This document shows, piece after piece, positions 1 through 8,175 of a DNA stretch of 64,000 nucleotides; the stretch's first letter is position 1, and each line of letters begins with the position of its first letter. The translations under genes and the position numbers were made by a program. Source of the stretch: Paraburkholderia flava (GTDB lineage: Bacteria; Pseudomonadota; Gammaproteobacteria; Burkholderiales; Burkholderiaceae); NCBI RefSeq assembly GCF_004359985.1, contig NZ_SMRO01000001.1, forward strand, positions 2,419,698-2,483,697. The letters are read 5' to 3'. The notes beneath the pieces are model-generated. The model saw nothing but the letters and a program-made list of their open reading frames with translations, was not told where the DNA came from and did no database searches.

Positions 1-1078
1 TCCTCGGCAGCAGCAGCGCGCCGTTGCGGCCGATCCCGCCTGCGAGGACGACGAGGGTCGGGTCGAGAATCGGCACGATCGACGCGAGTGCCCATGCAAG
101 GTGTTGTGCTTCGTCAGCGACGCATTCGAGCGCGCGGCGGTCGCCCGCATGCGCGGCTGCGAACACATCCTCCGCGCTGGCCGCATGCAGGCCGAGCCGG
201 TTCGCGTGCGTGACGATCGCTTTCGCCGCGGCCTGCGCTTCGAAGAGTCCTCGATGGCGGGTCGCCGGTAGCGTGTCCACGCCGGGCGTGTCCGCGCCGG
301 AAGGAGCGGGCGGCAGCATCGCGATTTCGCCGGCGAATCCCTGTGCGCCGCGATGCAGCTTGCCGTCGGTGACGATGCCGAGACCGATGCCGGTGCCGAC
401 CGACATCAGCACGAAATTGTCGACGCCACGGCCGATACCGTGCTTCTGCTCGCCAAGCGCGGCGAGGTTGATGTCGTTCTCGATCACGATGTCCGAGCCG
501 AGCGCGTCGCGCAGCGACGAGATCAGATCCGTCCGTTCCCAGCCCGGCAGATTCGCCGCGAGCCTCAGACGACCTTTCTCCGCATCGAACACGCCGGGCG
601 ATCCGAGCACCGTCGCGAGCACGTCGTCGCTTTTGATGCCGCGCTCGCCGAGCATCGTCGCGACCAGTTCGACAATCTGTGCGACGAGCCGCGCGACGCG
701 CGCGGGCGTCCGCTTGTCGAGGCGCGCGACCACACGGCCGGTCAGGTCCGCGAGCGCGCCGCGAATCCATTCGGCCCCGACGTCAATCGCGACGACGAAG
801 CCGGCGTCCGCACGCGGCGCGTAGAGGCGCGGTGCGCGTCCCGCGTTGCCCGCGCGCACGCCGCTCTGCTCGACGAGACCGAGCCGCTCCAGGTTGTTCA
901 ACGCCGCCGAGATCGTGACCTTCGACAACCCGATCGTCTCCGCAAGCTGCGGACTCGACGCGGGCGCAAGGTCCAGCAGATGCTGGTAGATCGCCCATTC
1001 GTTGCCCTGGCGGACGAAGGCGGGCCCTCGCGTGACGGGGGGCTTTGGTCGGGTGCGCTTGCGGCTGGGCAGATTCAT
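1..1078 (-). CDS. ROK-family transcriptional repressor, 3' end beyond window
   Basis: Reading leftward from an ATG at 1078 gives an open frame of 359 codons to the window edge without a stop, so the C-terminus is missing (ROK repressors usually have about 380-410 residues). The N-terminus carries a MarR-like winged helix (SPQLAETIGLSKVTISAAL). It is followed by a sugar-kinase-like domain with VAIDVGAEWIRGAL, the acidic ENDINLAALGE segment and GTGIGLGIV. The zinc-binding CxCGxxGC cluster typical of ROK proteins is absent: after GFAGEIA comes a Pro/Ala-rich stretch. It is transcribed divergently from an APC permease and a ROK kinase-like gene, so it probably represses them in response to a sugar-like ligand. 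The ligand cannot be told from the sequence. Confidence 0.88.
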   Translation of the reverse strand, partial: MNLPSRKRTRPKPPVTRGPAFVRQGNEWAIYQHLLDLAPASSPQLAETIGLSKVTISAALNNLERLGLVEQSGVRAGNAGRAPRLYAPRADAGFVVAIDVGAEWIRGALADLTGRVVARLDKRTPARVARLVAQIVELVATMLGERGIKSDDVLATVLGSPGVFDAEKGRLRLAANLPGWERTDLISSLRDALGSDIVIENDINLAALGEQKHGIGRGVDNFVLMSVGTGIGLGIVTDGKLHRGAQGFAGEIAMLPPAPSGADTPGVDTLPATRHRGLFEAQAAAKAIVTHANRLGLHAASAEDVFAAAHAGDRRALECVADEAQHLAWALASIVPILDPTLVVLAGGIGRNGALLLPR

Positions 1079-1184
1079 GGTGGATTCGTAGCGGGTCGTA
1101 CGGGATGACGCGCGATGCTAACAACCGGGTCGGATCGGAGCAAGCCTCTGTGCGCTGGGGGGAATTTTGGCGCATTTGCATTCG

Positions 1185-1198
1185 TAAAGAAACTTTCC
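1185..1198. promoter_or_regulatory. candidate ROK operator
   Basis: An AT-rich inverted repeat, gtAAAGaaaCTTTcc, lies in the 262-bp divergent region between the ROK repressor and the permease. ROK repressors usually bind AT-rich palindromes in such places. The arms are only 4-5 bp, so this is a weak call by position and symmetry. Confidence 0.3.
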
Positions 1199-1340
1199 TA
1201 TCATCCGGCCATCGACCTCGAGAAGCATGCGGTGGTCGGCAGATGGTCTGCATCACCCGGAAAAAAACAAAGCGACGAAGCACGCAGGCACAGCAGCTTC
1301 TTTCGACGACAAGCGCGGCGCTGCCGCATGGAGACAACCG

Positions 1341-2807
1341 ATGAGCGATTCCCCCTCGACCTGGACCGACGGCCGTTCCGCGAACGCCGCCGCATCCGCG
1401 CCGGCCGATACATCACAGACACCGCATTTCCAGCGTTCGGTCGGACTGTTCCCGGCGATCGCGGTGAACATGATCCAGATCTGCGGGATCGGACCGTTCA
1501 TCACGATTCCCGCGATCGTCGCGGTGATGAACGGCCCGCTTGCGGTGGTCGGCTGGATCGTGGGCGCGTTGCTCGCGATGGCCGACGGTCTCGTGTGGGC
1601 CGAACTCGGTGCCGCGATGCCGGGCGCGGGCGGCACGTACCTGTACGTGCGCGAAGCGTTCCAGTACCGCACCGGACGCCTGATGCCGTTCCTCTTCATC
1701 TGGACCGCGATGCTGTCGATCCCGCTGATCATGAGCACGGGGATCATCGGTTTCGTCCAGTACCTCGGCTTCTTCCTGCCGAACCTGCTGCCGTGGCAAA
1801 GTCATGCGATCGGCCTCGTCGTCACCGCGCTCGTCGTGTTCGCGCTGTACCGGCGCATCGAGTCGATCCGTTCGCTGAGCGCCGTGCTGTGGATCATCAT
1901 GGTGCTGGCCGTCGGCCTCACGACGGCTGCTGCGTACTCCGATTTCCATCTGAATCTCGCGATGTCGCTGCCGCAGGGCGCAGGCGATATCGGCAAGTTC
2001 ATGACGGGACTCGGCGCGGGTCTGATCATCGCGATCTACGACTACGCGGGCTACAACACGACCGCGTACATGGGCGACGAACTGAAGAACCCGGGCCGCG
2101 TGATGCCGCGTTCGATCATCGTGTCGATCATCGCGATGATGGTGTTCTACCTCGCGATGAACGTCGGCGTGATCGGCACGGTGCCGTGGCAGGACGTGGC
2201 GAAGTCGAGCTCGGTGGCTTCGCTCGTGGTGTCGCGTAACTGGGGGCATACGGCCGCAGCGATCGTGACGATCCTGATTTTGATTGCGGCGTTCGCGTCG
2301 GTGTTCGCGGGGCTGCTCGGCGGCTCGCGCGTGCCGTTTCACGCGGCCCGCGACGGCGTGTTCCTGTCGGCATTCGGCAAGCTGCACCCGAAGCACAACT
2401 TCCCGCACGTCGCGCTGCTGGTGATGGGCGTGATTACCGCCGCCGGCAGCTTCTTCGATCTGACGACAGTGATCAACATGCTCGTCGCGGTGTCGGTACT
2501 GTTGCAGTCGGTTGCGCAGATCGCCGCGCTGACCGTGCTGCGTCGTCGTCAGCCGGAGCTGCGCCGGCCTTACCGGCAGTGGCTCTATCCGGTGCCGAGT
2601 CTTATCGCGCTGGTCGGCTGGCTGTACGTGTACTACGCAACCGACCGGCAGTCGCAATGGTTGTCTACTGGATGGATCGTCGTTGGGGTGATCGCGTTCC
2701 TGGTCTGGGCGCGGGTGGCACGGGTCTGGCCGTTCGGTCCGAAGGAAGTGCGCGAAGTGTTTGTCGAGCGCCAGGAGCAGGACGATGCGGCGGCGCGCGG
2801 GCAGTGA
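1341..2807 (+). CDS. APC-superfamily permease
   Basis: 488 residues with about 12 hydrophobic segments. The start at 1341 has GGAG eight bases upstream; an in-frame start further up would add a non-hydrophobic tail. The first membrane segment has the APC-type unwound-helix pattern (VNMIQICGIGPFITIPAIV), followed by a conserved GGTYLYVREAF segment, as in amino acid/polyamine and YjeM/FrlA-like carriers. A ROK kinase-like gene follows 42 bp downstream and a ROK repressor is divergent, so the substrate may be an amino sugar or sugar-amine conjugate rather than a plain amino acid (inference). Family certain, substrate unknown. Confidence 0.85.
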   Translation: MSDSPSTWTDGRSANAAASAPADTSQTPHFQRSVGLFPAIAVNMIQICGIGPFITIPAIVAVMNGPLAVVGWIVGALLAMADGLVWAELGAAMPGAGGTYLYVREAFQYRTGRLMPFLFIWTAMLSIPLIMSTGIIGFVQYLGFFLPNLLPWQSHAIGLVVTALVVFALYRRIESIRSLSAVLWIIMVLAVGLTTAAAYSDFHLNLAMSLPQGAGDIGKFMTGLGAGLIIAIYDYAGYNTTAYMGDELKNPGRVMPRSIIVSIIAMMVFYLAMNVGVIGTVPWQDVAKSSSVASLVVSRNWGHTAAAIVTILILIAAFASVFAGLLGGSRVPFHAARDGVFLSAFGKLHPKHNFPHVALLVMGVITAAGSFFDLTTVINMLVAVSVLLQSVAQIAALTVLRRRQPELRRPYRQWLYPVPSLIALVGWLYVYYATDRQSQWLSTGWIVVGVIAFLVWARVARVWPFGPKEVREVFVERQEQDDAAARGQ

Positions 2808-2849
2808 ACGCGAACACTTTGAACGATGCAGTGAGCGGATAAGACAGGC

Positions 2850-3863
2850 ATGCGATACAACGACAACGACGAAAGTGGGATCGTGGGCGAAGCGGCAGGG
2901 AGCGGGGTGCAGGCCAGTGTGGAAAGCGGCGCGGACTTCGTGCTTGCAGTCGACATCGGCGGCACGAAGATCGCGCTAGCCACCGCGACCGGGCAGGGGA
3001 CGCGGCTCATCGAAACCGAACTGCCGACGCATGCGCAACAGGGCGCCGCACGCGTGATGTCGCGGATGTTCGATGCGGCGCACGCGCTGATCGCACAAAC
3101 GGCCGCGCGGCATGGAGGCACGCTACGCACGGTCGCGTTCGTCACGCCCGGCATCGTCGAGGCGGACGGCATCAAGCTCGCGCCGAACAATCCGGGGTGG
3201 GACACGTTGCCGTTGGTGCGCACGCTGCGCGATGGATTCGGTGATGTCGATATCGCCGTCGAAACCGACGTGAAGGCCGCCGCGCTCGCAGAGGCGCGAT
3301 GCGGTGCGCTGAAGGGCGTCGAGTGCGCGTTGTATCTGAATCTCGGGACGGGGCTCGCAGCGGCTGCGGTGATCGACGGCAAGGTGCTGCGCGGCGCTCA
3401 TGGCGCGGCCGGTGAAATCGGTTATCAGCTGCGTGGCGTCCCGGACGAAACGCCGTTCGCCGAAGGCGGTTCGCCGCTCGAGGAGTTCGTGTCCGGCAGT
3501 GCGCTGTCGGCGCGTACGAGCGCGTTGCTCGGACGTCCCGTGAGTGCACGCGAAGCGTTCGTGATCGCCGACGACGATGCACGCGTGGCTGCATTGATCG
3601 ACGACGCATTGCGCGTGCTTGCAGTGCAGATCGCGAACGTTGCGCTGATGTTCGATCCTTCGCGGATCGCGGTGGGCGGCGGGATGGCGCGAGTGCCACG
3701 CATTCTCACGGGCATCGAAGCGATGCTCGCGCGCGCGGTGCCGTATCCGCCTGAAGTTGTGCCCGCGGCGTTCGAGCATGGCGCGGCGCTGCAGGGTGCG
3801 GTGTTGTGCGCGGTCGATGCGTATGCGGCGGCGCGTTCGAAGCGGACGGCCGCGGTGGCCTGA
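2850..3863 (+). CDS. ROK-family sugar kinase-like protein
   Basis: 337 residues. The phosphate-binding segment VDIGGTKIALA lies near residue 33, an acidic ETDVKAAALAEA segment holds the likely catalytic Asp, and LNLGTGLAAA and VGGGMARVP are further nucleotide-fold motifs. The ROK zinc motif (GH...CxCGxxGC) is missing: the region reads GEIGYQLRGVPDETPFAEGG with no Cys cluster. The same loss is seen in the divergent repressor. Probably phosphorylates the sugar brought in by the upstream permease. The ribosome site is weak and the N-terminal 25 residues are not conserved in type, so the true start may be slightly downstream. Ends 2 bp before the convergent lysE-family gene. Confidence 0.8.
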   Translation: MRYNDNDESGIVGEAAGSGVQASVESGADFVLAVDIGGTKIALATATGQGTRLIETELPTHAQQGAARVMSRMFDAAHALIAQTAARHGGTLRTVAFVTPGIVEADGIKLAPNNPGWDTLPLVRTLRDGFGDVDIAVETDVKAAALAEARCGALKGVECALYLNLGTGLAAAAVIDGKVLRGAHGAAGEIGYQLRGVPDETPFAEGGSPLEEFVSGSALSARTSALLGRPVSAREAFVIADDDARVAALIDDALRVLAVQIANVALMFDPSRIAVGGGMARVPRILTGIEAMLARAVPYPPEVVPAAFEHGAALQGAVLCAVDAYAAARSKRTAAVA

Positions 3864-3865
3864 AC

Positions 3866-4477
3866 TCAGCGCGTCGCGATCGCAGCCGCTGCGCCGGCCA
3901 TCATCGTCGCGCTGGTCCGGTTGGCGATCTTCACCGCGCGACGGCTCGTCAACAGCGTACGGGCGCGCGACGCGAGCGTCGCCCAAGCGAAATCGACGAA
4001 CATCAGCACCGCGAGCATCGTCAGCGTCAGCTCGATCCACGCGACCGTGCCGACACGCGACAGATCGATGATCGTCGGCAGCAGTGCGAGATAAAAAACC
4101 ATAATTTTTGGATTTCCGAGCGTCACCATCAAACCGGCGACGAACATGCGCCACGGCGACTGACCGCTCGGCAGCGAATTTTCATGGACGTCGGCCGGCG
4201 CGAACCACATCTTCCACGCGAGAAACAGCAGGTACGCGACACCCGCGAACTTCACGACGATGAATACCATCGCGAACGTGTGTGCGATCACCGCGAGACC
4301 CGCGACCGCGCACGTCAGCCACAGTGCTTCGCCGAGCCACATCGCGGCGAGGAACGGCAGTACGTCGCGCAGACCGTTCGTCAGCACGCGCGCGACGAGC
4401 GCCGCGATGCTCGGCCCCGGTGAACCGGCCGCGACGATCAGCGCGAGTGCGAATACCAGCAGACCGGATAACGCCAT
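3866..4477 (-). CDS. LysE/RhtB-family amino acid exporter
   Basis: 203 residues, about six membrane segments. The N-terminal signature GSPGPSIAALVARVL and the mid-protein segment LMVTLGNPKIMVFYLALLP are characteristic of the LysE/RhtB efflux family (usually 200-215 residues). A strong GGAGG site precedes the ATG. It lies in the inner membrane and would export an amino acid or derivative. Faces the ROK kinase-like gene convergently; the upstream DedA gene is on the same strand 46 bp away, so the two may be co-transcribed. Confidence 0.87.
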   Translation of the reverse strand: MALSGLLVFALALIVAAGSPGPSIAALVARVLTNGLRDVLPFLAAMWLGEALWLTCAVAGLAVIAHTFAMVFIVVKFAGVAYLLFLAWKMWFAPADVHENSLPSGQSPWRMFVAGLMVTLGNPKIMVFYLALLPTIIDLSRVGTVAWIELTLTMLAVLMFVDFAWATLASRARTLLTSRRAVKIANRTSATMMAGAAAAIATR

Positions 4478-4523
4478 GAATGCCTCCGTGTTCGAACGAA
4501 ATTGCGTGGGTTACGAGACTGCG

Positions 4524-5165
4524 TTATGCGCGCGGCCGGCTGGTACGCCGCACCGCACGCCACAACGCGCTGACCACCAGCGAACCGACGCCGAGTGCCA
4601 CGCCCAGCAGTACGATCGAGCTCATATGATCGCGCACCAGCGGCACGTTGCCAAACAGATAGCCGGCCGCGACCAGCGAGCCGATCCACAGTGCCGCGCC
4701 GGCGCTGACGTACGACACGAAACGCGCGAACGTCATCCGCGATACGCCGGCGACGAACGGCGCGAACGTGCGCACGACCGCGATAAACGGCGATGCGAGA
4801 AACGTGAGTCCACCGCGTGCTTCATAAAACGTATGGGCACGCCGCAGCGCATTGCGGTCGAGCCAGCGGGACTGCGACGTATAAACGGTTTCGCCGATCG
4901 CGCGTCCGATTCCATAGCAAACGATGCTGCCCGCGACCGTCGCCACAAACAGCACCGGCGTGACGATCCATACGTTCAGCGCGCCGGTCGCGGCAAACGC
5001 GCCGCAGATGAAGATCAGCGGATCGCCGGGCAGGAAAAACAGTGGCAGCAGGCCGATCTCGACGAACACGACCGCGAACAGCATCGCGTACACGGCCGTG
5101 CCGTATTGCGCGATCAGGCTGCCGAGATTGCGGTCGAAGTGCAGCACGAGATTCAGCAGATGCAT
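4524..5165 (-). CDS. DedA-family membrane protein
   Basis: 213 residues with an N-terminal amphipathic region (YGTAVYAMLFAVVFVEIGLLP) and the DedA signature FFLPGDPLIFICGAFAA, then a second conserved block (RTFAPFVAGVSRMTFARF) and a C-terminal membrane helix. DedA/VTT proteins are inner-membrane proteins linked to lipid scrambling or recycling, membrane potential and resistance to cationic agents. Family clear; no specific subfamily is claimed. Ribosome site weak. Confidence 0.85.
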   Translation of the reverse strand: MHLLNLVLHFDRNLGSLIAQYGTAVYAMLFAVVFVEIGLLPLFFLPGDPLIFICGAFAATGALNVWIVTPVLFVATVAGSIVCYGIGRAIGETVYTSQSRWLDRNALRRAHTFYEARGGLTFLASPFIAVVRTFAPFVAGVSRMTFARFVSYVSAGAALWIGSLVAAGYLFGNVPLVRDHMSSIVLLGVALGVGSLVVSALWRAVRRTSRPRA

Positions 5166-5285
5166 AAGGGGTTCCGCAGTGGGGGATGACGGGGTGGTGA
5201 GCGCAGTGTAGTCGGCATTGCGGGCGGGCGTCGAGAGGTCGTGTACTACGTCGGGCGATGCGGCTCACCGGGGCAGTCGTGCAAA

Positions 5286-5336
5286 CAAAAACGCGGGGGC
5301 GCCACCGGAACATTGTCCGTTGACGCCCGCCGCGTT
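5286..5336 (-). terminator. rho-independent terminator after nemA
   Basis: Read on the minus strand, an AACGCGG-CGGGCG arm pairs with a CGCCCCCGCGTT arm and is followed by TTTTTGTTT. It lies 24 bp past the nemA stop codon, as expected for intrinsic termination. Confidence 0.65.
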
Positions 5337-5359
5337 CGCTACAGCAAGACAGCCTTCGA

Positions 5360-6421
5360 TCAGTCCGTCGTTTCGAGCGCCGGGTAATCGACGTAGCCCG
5401 TTTCGCCACGCGCATAGTACGTCGAAGGATTCGGCTCGTTCAGCGGCGCATCGAGTTCGAAGCGTCGCGGCAGATCCGGGTTCGCGATGAACAGCTGGCC
5501 CCATGCGACCGCATCGGCTTCGCCTGCGTCGAGCACGCGTTGCGCGCTTTCCTTCGTGAACTTTTCGTTCACGATGTACGGGCCGCCGAAGGCCTGCTTC
5601 AGCAACGGGCCGAGACGATCGTCGGCGACGTGTTCGCGTGCCGCGATGAACGCGATCTTGCGCTTGCCGAGTTCGCGAGCAACATAACCGAAGGTTTCAG
5701 CCGGAGTGGAATCGCCCATCGAGTGCGAATCGCGACGCGGTGCCAGATGCACGCCGACACGGTCCGCGCCCCACACATCGATGCTCGCATCGGTGACTTC
5801 GAGCAGCAGACGTGCGCGGTTTTCGATCGAACCGCCGTATTCGTCTGTGCGATGGTTCGTGCTGTCCTGCAGGAACTGGTCGAGCAGATAGCCGTTTGCG
5901 CCGTGCACTTCGACGCCGTCGAAGCCTGCTGCCTTCGCGTTTTCCGCGCCCTTGCGGTACGCCGCGACGATGCCGGGGATTTCCGACAGATCGAGTGCGC
6001 GCGGCGTTACGTATTCACGCTGCGGACGTACAAGACTGACGTGGCCGTGCGCGGCGATTGCGCTCGGTGCGACCGGCAGTTCGCCGTTCAGGAACAGCGG
6101 GTCGGAGATGCGGCCCACGTGCCACAGCTGCAGGAAGATCAAGCCGCCTTCGGCATGCACGGCTTCCGTGACGAGCTTCCAGCCTTCGACCTGCTCCTGC
6201 GACCAGATGCCCGGCGTTTCGGCGTAACCGACGCCTTGCGGCGTCACGGACGTCGCTTCGCTGATGATCAGACCCGCCGATGCGCGTTCGGCGTAGTAGC
6301 GCGCCATCAATGCGTTCGGCACGCGTTCTTCGCCGGCGCGTTGACGCGTGAGCGGCGCCATGATGACGCGGTTCGGCAACGTGAGGTCGCCAATCTTGAG
6401 AGGATCGAAAAGTGTCGGCAT
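5360..6421 (-). CDS. nemA: Old Yellow Enzyme-type alkene reductase
   Basis: 353 residues of the FMN-dependent NemA/XenB-like family (usually 355-375). Visible motifs are LPNRVIMAPLTRQRA at the N-terminus, IFLQLWHVGR, the active-site segment DGVEVHGANGYLLDQFLQD, the family stretch NHRTDEYGGSIENRARLLLEV, and DAVAWGQLFIANPDLPRR at the C-terminus. It reduces activated C=C bonds, nitro compounds or N-ethylmaleimide in the cytoplasm using NAD(P)H. An arsR-family gene sits 98 bp upstream on the same strand, a common pairing in which the repressor senses electrophiles. Confidence 0.9.
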   Translation of the reverse strand: MPTLFDPLKIGDLTLPNRVIMAPLTRQRAGEERVPNALMARYYAERASAGLIISEATSVTPQGVGYAETPGIWSQEQVEGWKLVTEAVHAEGGLIFLQLWHVGRISDPLFLNGELPVAPSAIAAHGHVSLVRPQREYVTPRALDLSEIPGIVAAYRKGAENAKAAGFDGVEVHGANGYLLDQFLQDSTNHRTDEYGGSIENRARLLLEVTDASIDVWGADRVGVHLAPRRDSHSMGDSTPAETFGYVARELGKRKIAFIAAREHVADDRLGPLLKQAFGGPYIVNEKFTKESAQRVLDAGEADAVAWGQLFIANPDLPRRFELDAPLNEPNPSTYYARGETGYVDYPALETTD

Positions 6422-6519
6422 AGCTATTCACCCATGCTGGCGAACCGGTGGTCCGCCGCTATCAAAACAACAAAACAACGTAAGGGAAGAGCGCCGCTCG
6501 TTGATTCGCGGCACCCGGG

Positions 6520-6825
6520 TCAAAGATCCGAGTTCATGTGTTCGAGAAAGGCTGCGATGACCGGCTCGTTGCGCTTGAAAAACACCCACTGGCCGACGCG
6601 TTTCGACGTGACCAGTTCGGCGCGCTGCAACGCGGCCAGATGCGCCGACACGGTGGACTGCGACAGACCGCAACGCGCGTCGATCTGACCCGCGCATACG
6701 CCGTGTACGTGCGGAAATTCCTGATCGGGGAAGTGCGTCAACGGTTCGCGCAACCACGCAAGAATCTCGCGGCGCATCGGATTGGCGAGCGCCTTGTGAA
6801 TCGCGTCGATGTCGATCTTCGTCAT
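6520..6825 (-). CDS. ArsR-family winged-helix repressor
   Basis: 101 residues from the ATG at 6825 (MTKIDIDAIHKALANPMRREIL). A longer frame reaches an ATG at 6906, but that one overlaps the operator region, so the shorter start is preferred. The winged helix (CGLSQSTVSAHLAALQRAELV) is followed by a beta-wing (GQWVFFKRNEPVIAAFLEHM). Cysteines lie in the sequence VHGVCAGQIDARCGL; they could sense thiol-reactive compounds (inference). Likely controls itself and nemA. Confidence 0.85.
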   Translation of the reverse strand: MTKIDIDAIHKALANPMRREILAWLREPLTHFPDQEFPHVHGVCAGQIDARCGLSQSTVSAHLAALQRAELVTSKRVGQWVFFKRNEPVIAAFLEHMNSDL

Positions 6826-6906
6826 TGCCGGATCTCGGGCCCATGAACTGCGGAGCAGATCCGTAGCCGGAGGCCCGGATGTCTGCATCGCTTCAGGACG
6901 AATCAT

Positions 6907-6926
6907 ATATCGTAAATTGACGATAT
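6907..6926. promoter_or_regulatory. operator for the ArsR-family repressor
   Basis: A perfect 7-bp inverted repeat, ATATCGT-N6-ACGATAT, lies 82 bp upstream of the arsR-family start. Size and AT-rich symmetry fit an ArsR dimer site. Predicted to control the arsR-nemA operon. Confidence 0.6.
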
Positions 6927-7084
6927 TCGAAAAGGCACTGTTGTGGGTGTGGGGATAGGGTTATCCCTATGAAAGGTTTGAGGTGCGCTTTGTTTCTGAT
7001 GACGATCTCGATCCGCTCCGTTCATCGTCAGGAGAGCGACGGAAAACTATCGTCAGGTTGCCCAGGTTTACTGTTATGTACCTC

Positions 7085-7145
7085 TTCGGGTTTACCGACG
7101 CGCCTTCGTGTCGACGTAAAGCCGCGCCAACGATAGGACTACGAT
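7085..7145 (+). promoter_or_regulatory. hrpII box and -10 element (HrpB-type promoter)
   Basis: TTCG at 7085-7088 and TTCG at 7105-7108 are separated by exactly 16 bases, the hrpII-box pattern TTCG-N16-TTCG known from HrpB-regulated type III genes in Ralstonia and Burkholderia. After a further 31 bases comes TACGAT (7140-7145), which fits the YANNNT -10 element expected 30-32 bases beyond PIP/hrpII boxes. The ATG of the next gene is 43 bp further on. TTCG is common in this DNA, so the box alone would be weak; spacing, -10 and downstream gene together make it convincing. Confidence 0.72.
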
Positions 7146-7188
7146 CGGATCGTCTGGAGTAATCAGTCTGCAACCAAAGGATCCGCGC

Positions 7189-8154
7189 ATGTCTCGTATC
7201 AATAGTTTTTCGCCGGGCAATTCCGGCATCGGCCATTTGCCCGAGCACGCGCCGCAAACCGAAGGCGGTCGCAATGCTTCCCGATCGTCGCCTGCATTGC
7301 AGCGTTCCGGCGTGTTTGCAGGGGCGCCCCCTGTGCCGCCGAAGCCGCCGGGGTGGCAGAGCCAGGGTTCGCCCAGGCGCAGTGCATCGCTGCCGAACAT
7401 GGCGCCTCCGCCCGTACCGGAAAAGCCGCTGGAATTGCGGCAGGAACTGGCCGCCCAGTTTGGTCGGCCGATGCCGGGCAATGGACCGGCCTTGAACAAC
7501 CGGCCGCCGTCGTTGCCACCGAAGCCGCAGACGCTGCCCTATCCCTCTGGGTCGACGTCTGGAGGGCATCTGCAGATGCCGAGCATGCCCGAGTACCAAT
7601 CGATGCCGCAACGCCCGGCAAATGCGATGTCCCATCCGTCGCAGGCGCAGCAGCGACCGCCTGCGTATCAACCGCCGCCGCCGCGCTGGGAGCGGCCTGC
7701 CAGCCCTGCGTCGACGAACACGTATGCGAGTTCGCGGCCTCAGTCGTCGTTTTATCAGCAGTCTCAACACGGCAGTACGACGTCGGTGGCCAGCAGCGCG
7801 TCGAGCCAGAGCTCGTACTATTCCAGGCTCTCGCTCAATCAATCTGCCCACAGCAGTACCAGTTCGCTGGCCAGCACGACGTCGAATCACAGTAGCCGGC
7901 CGACGCATACCGCACCCAGGCCGGGCAAGCCCGTTGCGCAGTCACAGCCGCAGCCGTCCAGCAGCGGGACGTCCGGGAAGACAAGTATGTTCGGGAAACT
8001 GAAGGGTAAATTGCAGGCGAAACTGGATGAGTTCAACGAGATGCATGGGTCGTCGTCGGGCCGCAAGTCGCGTATCGACGGCTATTCGAACAGCTCGGGG
8101 TCGTCGGAGCAGTTGACGGGGGGGTACGGCGATGGCCGTTGGGATCGTCGTTAG
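7189..8154 (+). CDS. Ser/Pro-rich candidate type III effector
   Basis: 321 residues, no cysteine, no recognised enzyme domain, very rich in Ser, Pro, Gln and Gly, so largely disordered. AAAGGA precedes the ATG. The N-terminus (MSRINSFSPGNSG) has Ile at position 4, many Ser and no acidic residue before 19, as in type III secretion signals. Three proline motifs fit class II SH3 ligands (PxxPxK): residues 47-52, 74-79 and 107-112. A PPAY at 157-160 fits a WW-domain ligand and RSASLP at 64-69 fits a 14-3-3 mode-1 site. Near residues 275-298 a lysine-rich amphipathic helix (MFGKLKGKLQAKLDEF) could bind membranes. It stands alone behind an hrpII promoter. Effector role is inferred; no homologue is recognised. 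Confidence 0.7.
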   Translation: MSRINSFSPGNSGIGHLPEHAPQTEGGRNASRSSPALQRSGVFAGAPPVPPKPPGWQSQGSPRRSASLPNMAPPPVPEKPLELRQELAAQFGRPMPGNGPALNNRPPSLPPKPQTLPYPSGSTSGGHLQMPSMPEYQSMPQRPANAMSHPSQAQQRPPAYQPPPPRWERPASPASTNTYASSRPQSSFYQQSQHGSTTSVASSASSQSSYYSRLSLNQSAHSSTSSLASTTSNHSSRPTHTAPRPGKPVAQSQPQPSSSGTSGKTSMFGKLKGKLQAKLDEFNEMHGSSSGRKSRIDGYSNSSGSSEQLTGGYGDGRWDRR

Positions 8155-8175
8155 TTCTGCGCGATAACCGCTTGT

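Noticed and set aside
1413..2657. 414-codon minus-strand frame opposite the APC permease
   Set aside because: Composition dominated by Arg, His and Asp and no ribosome site; the permease on the plus strand explains the region.
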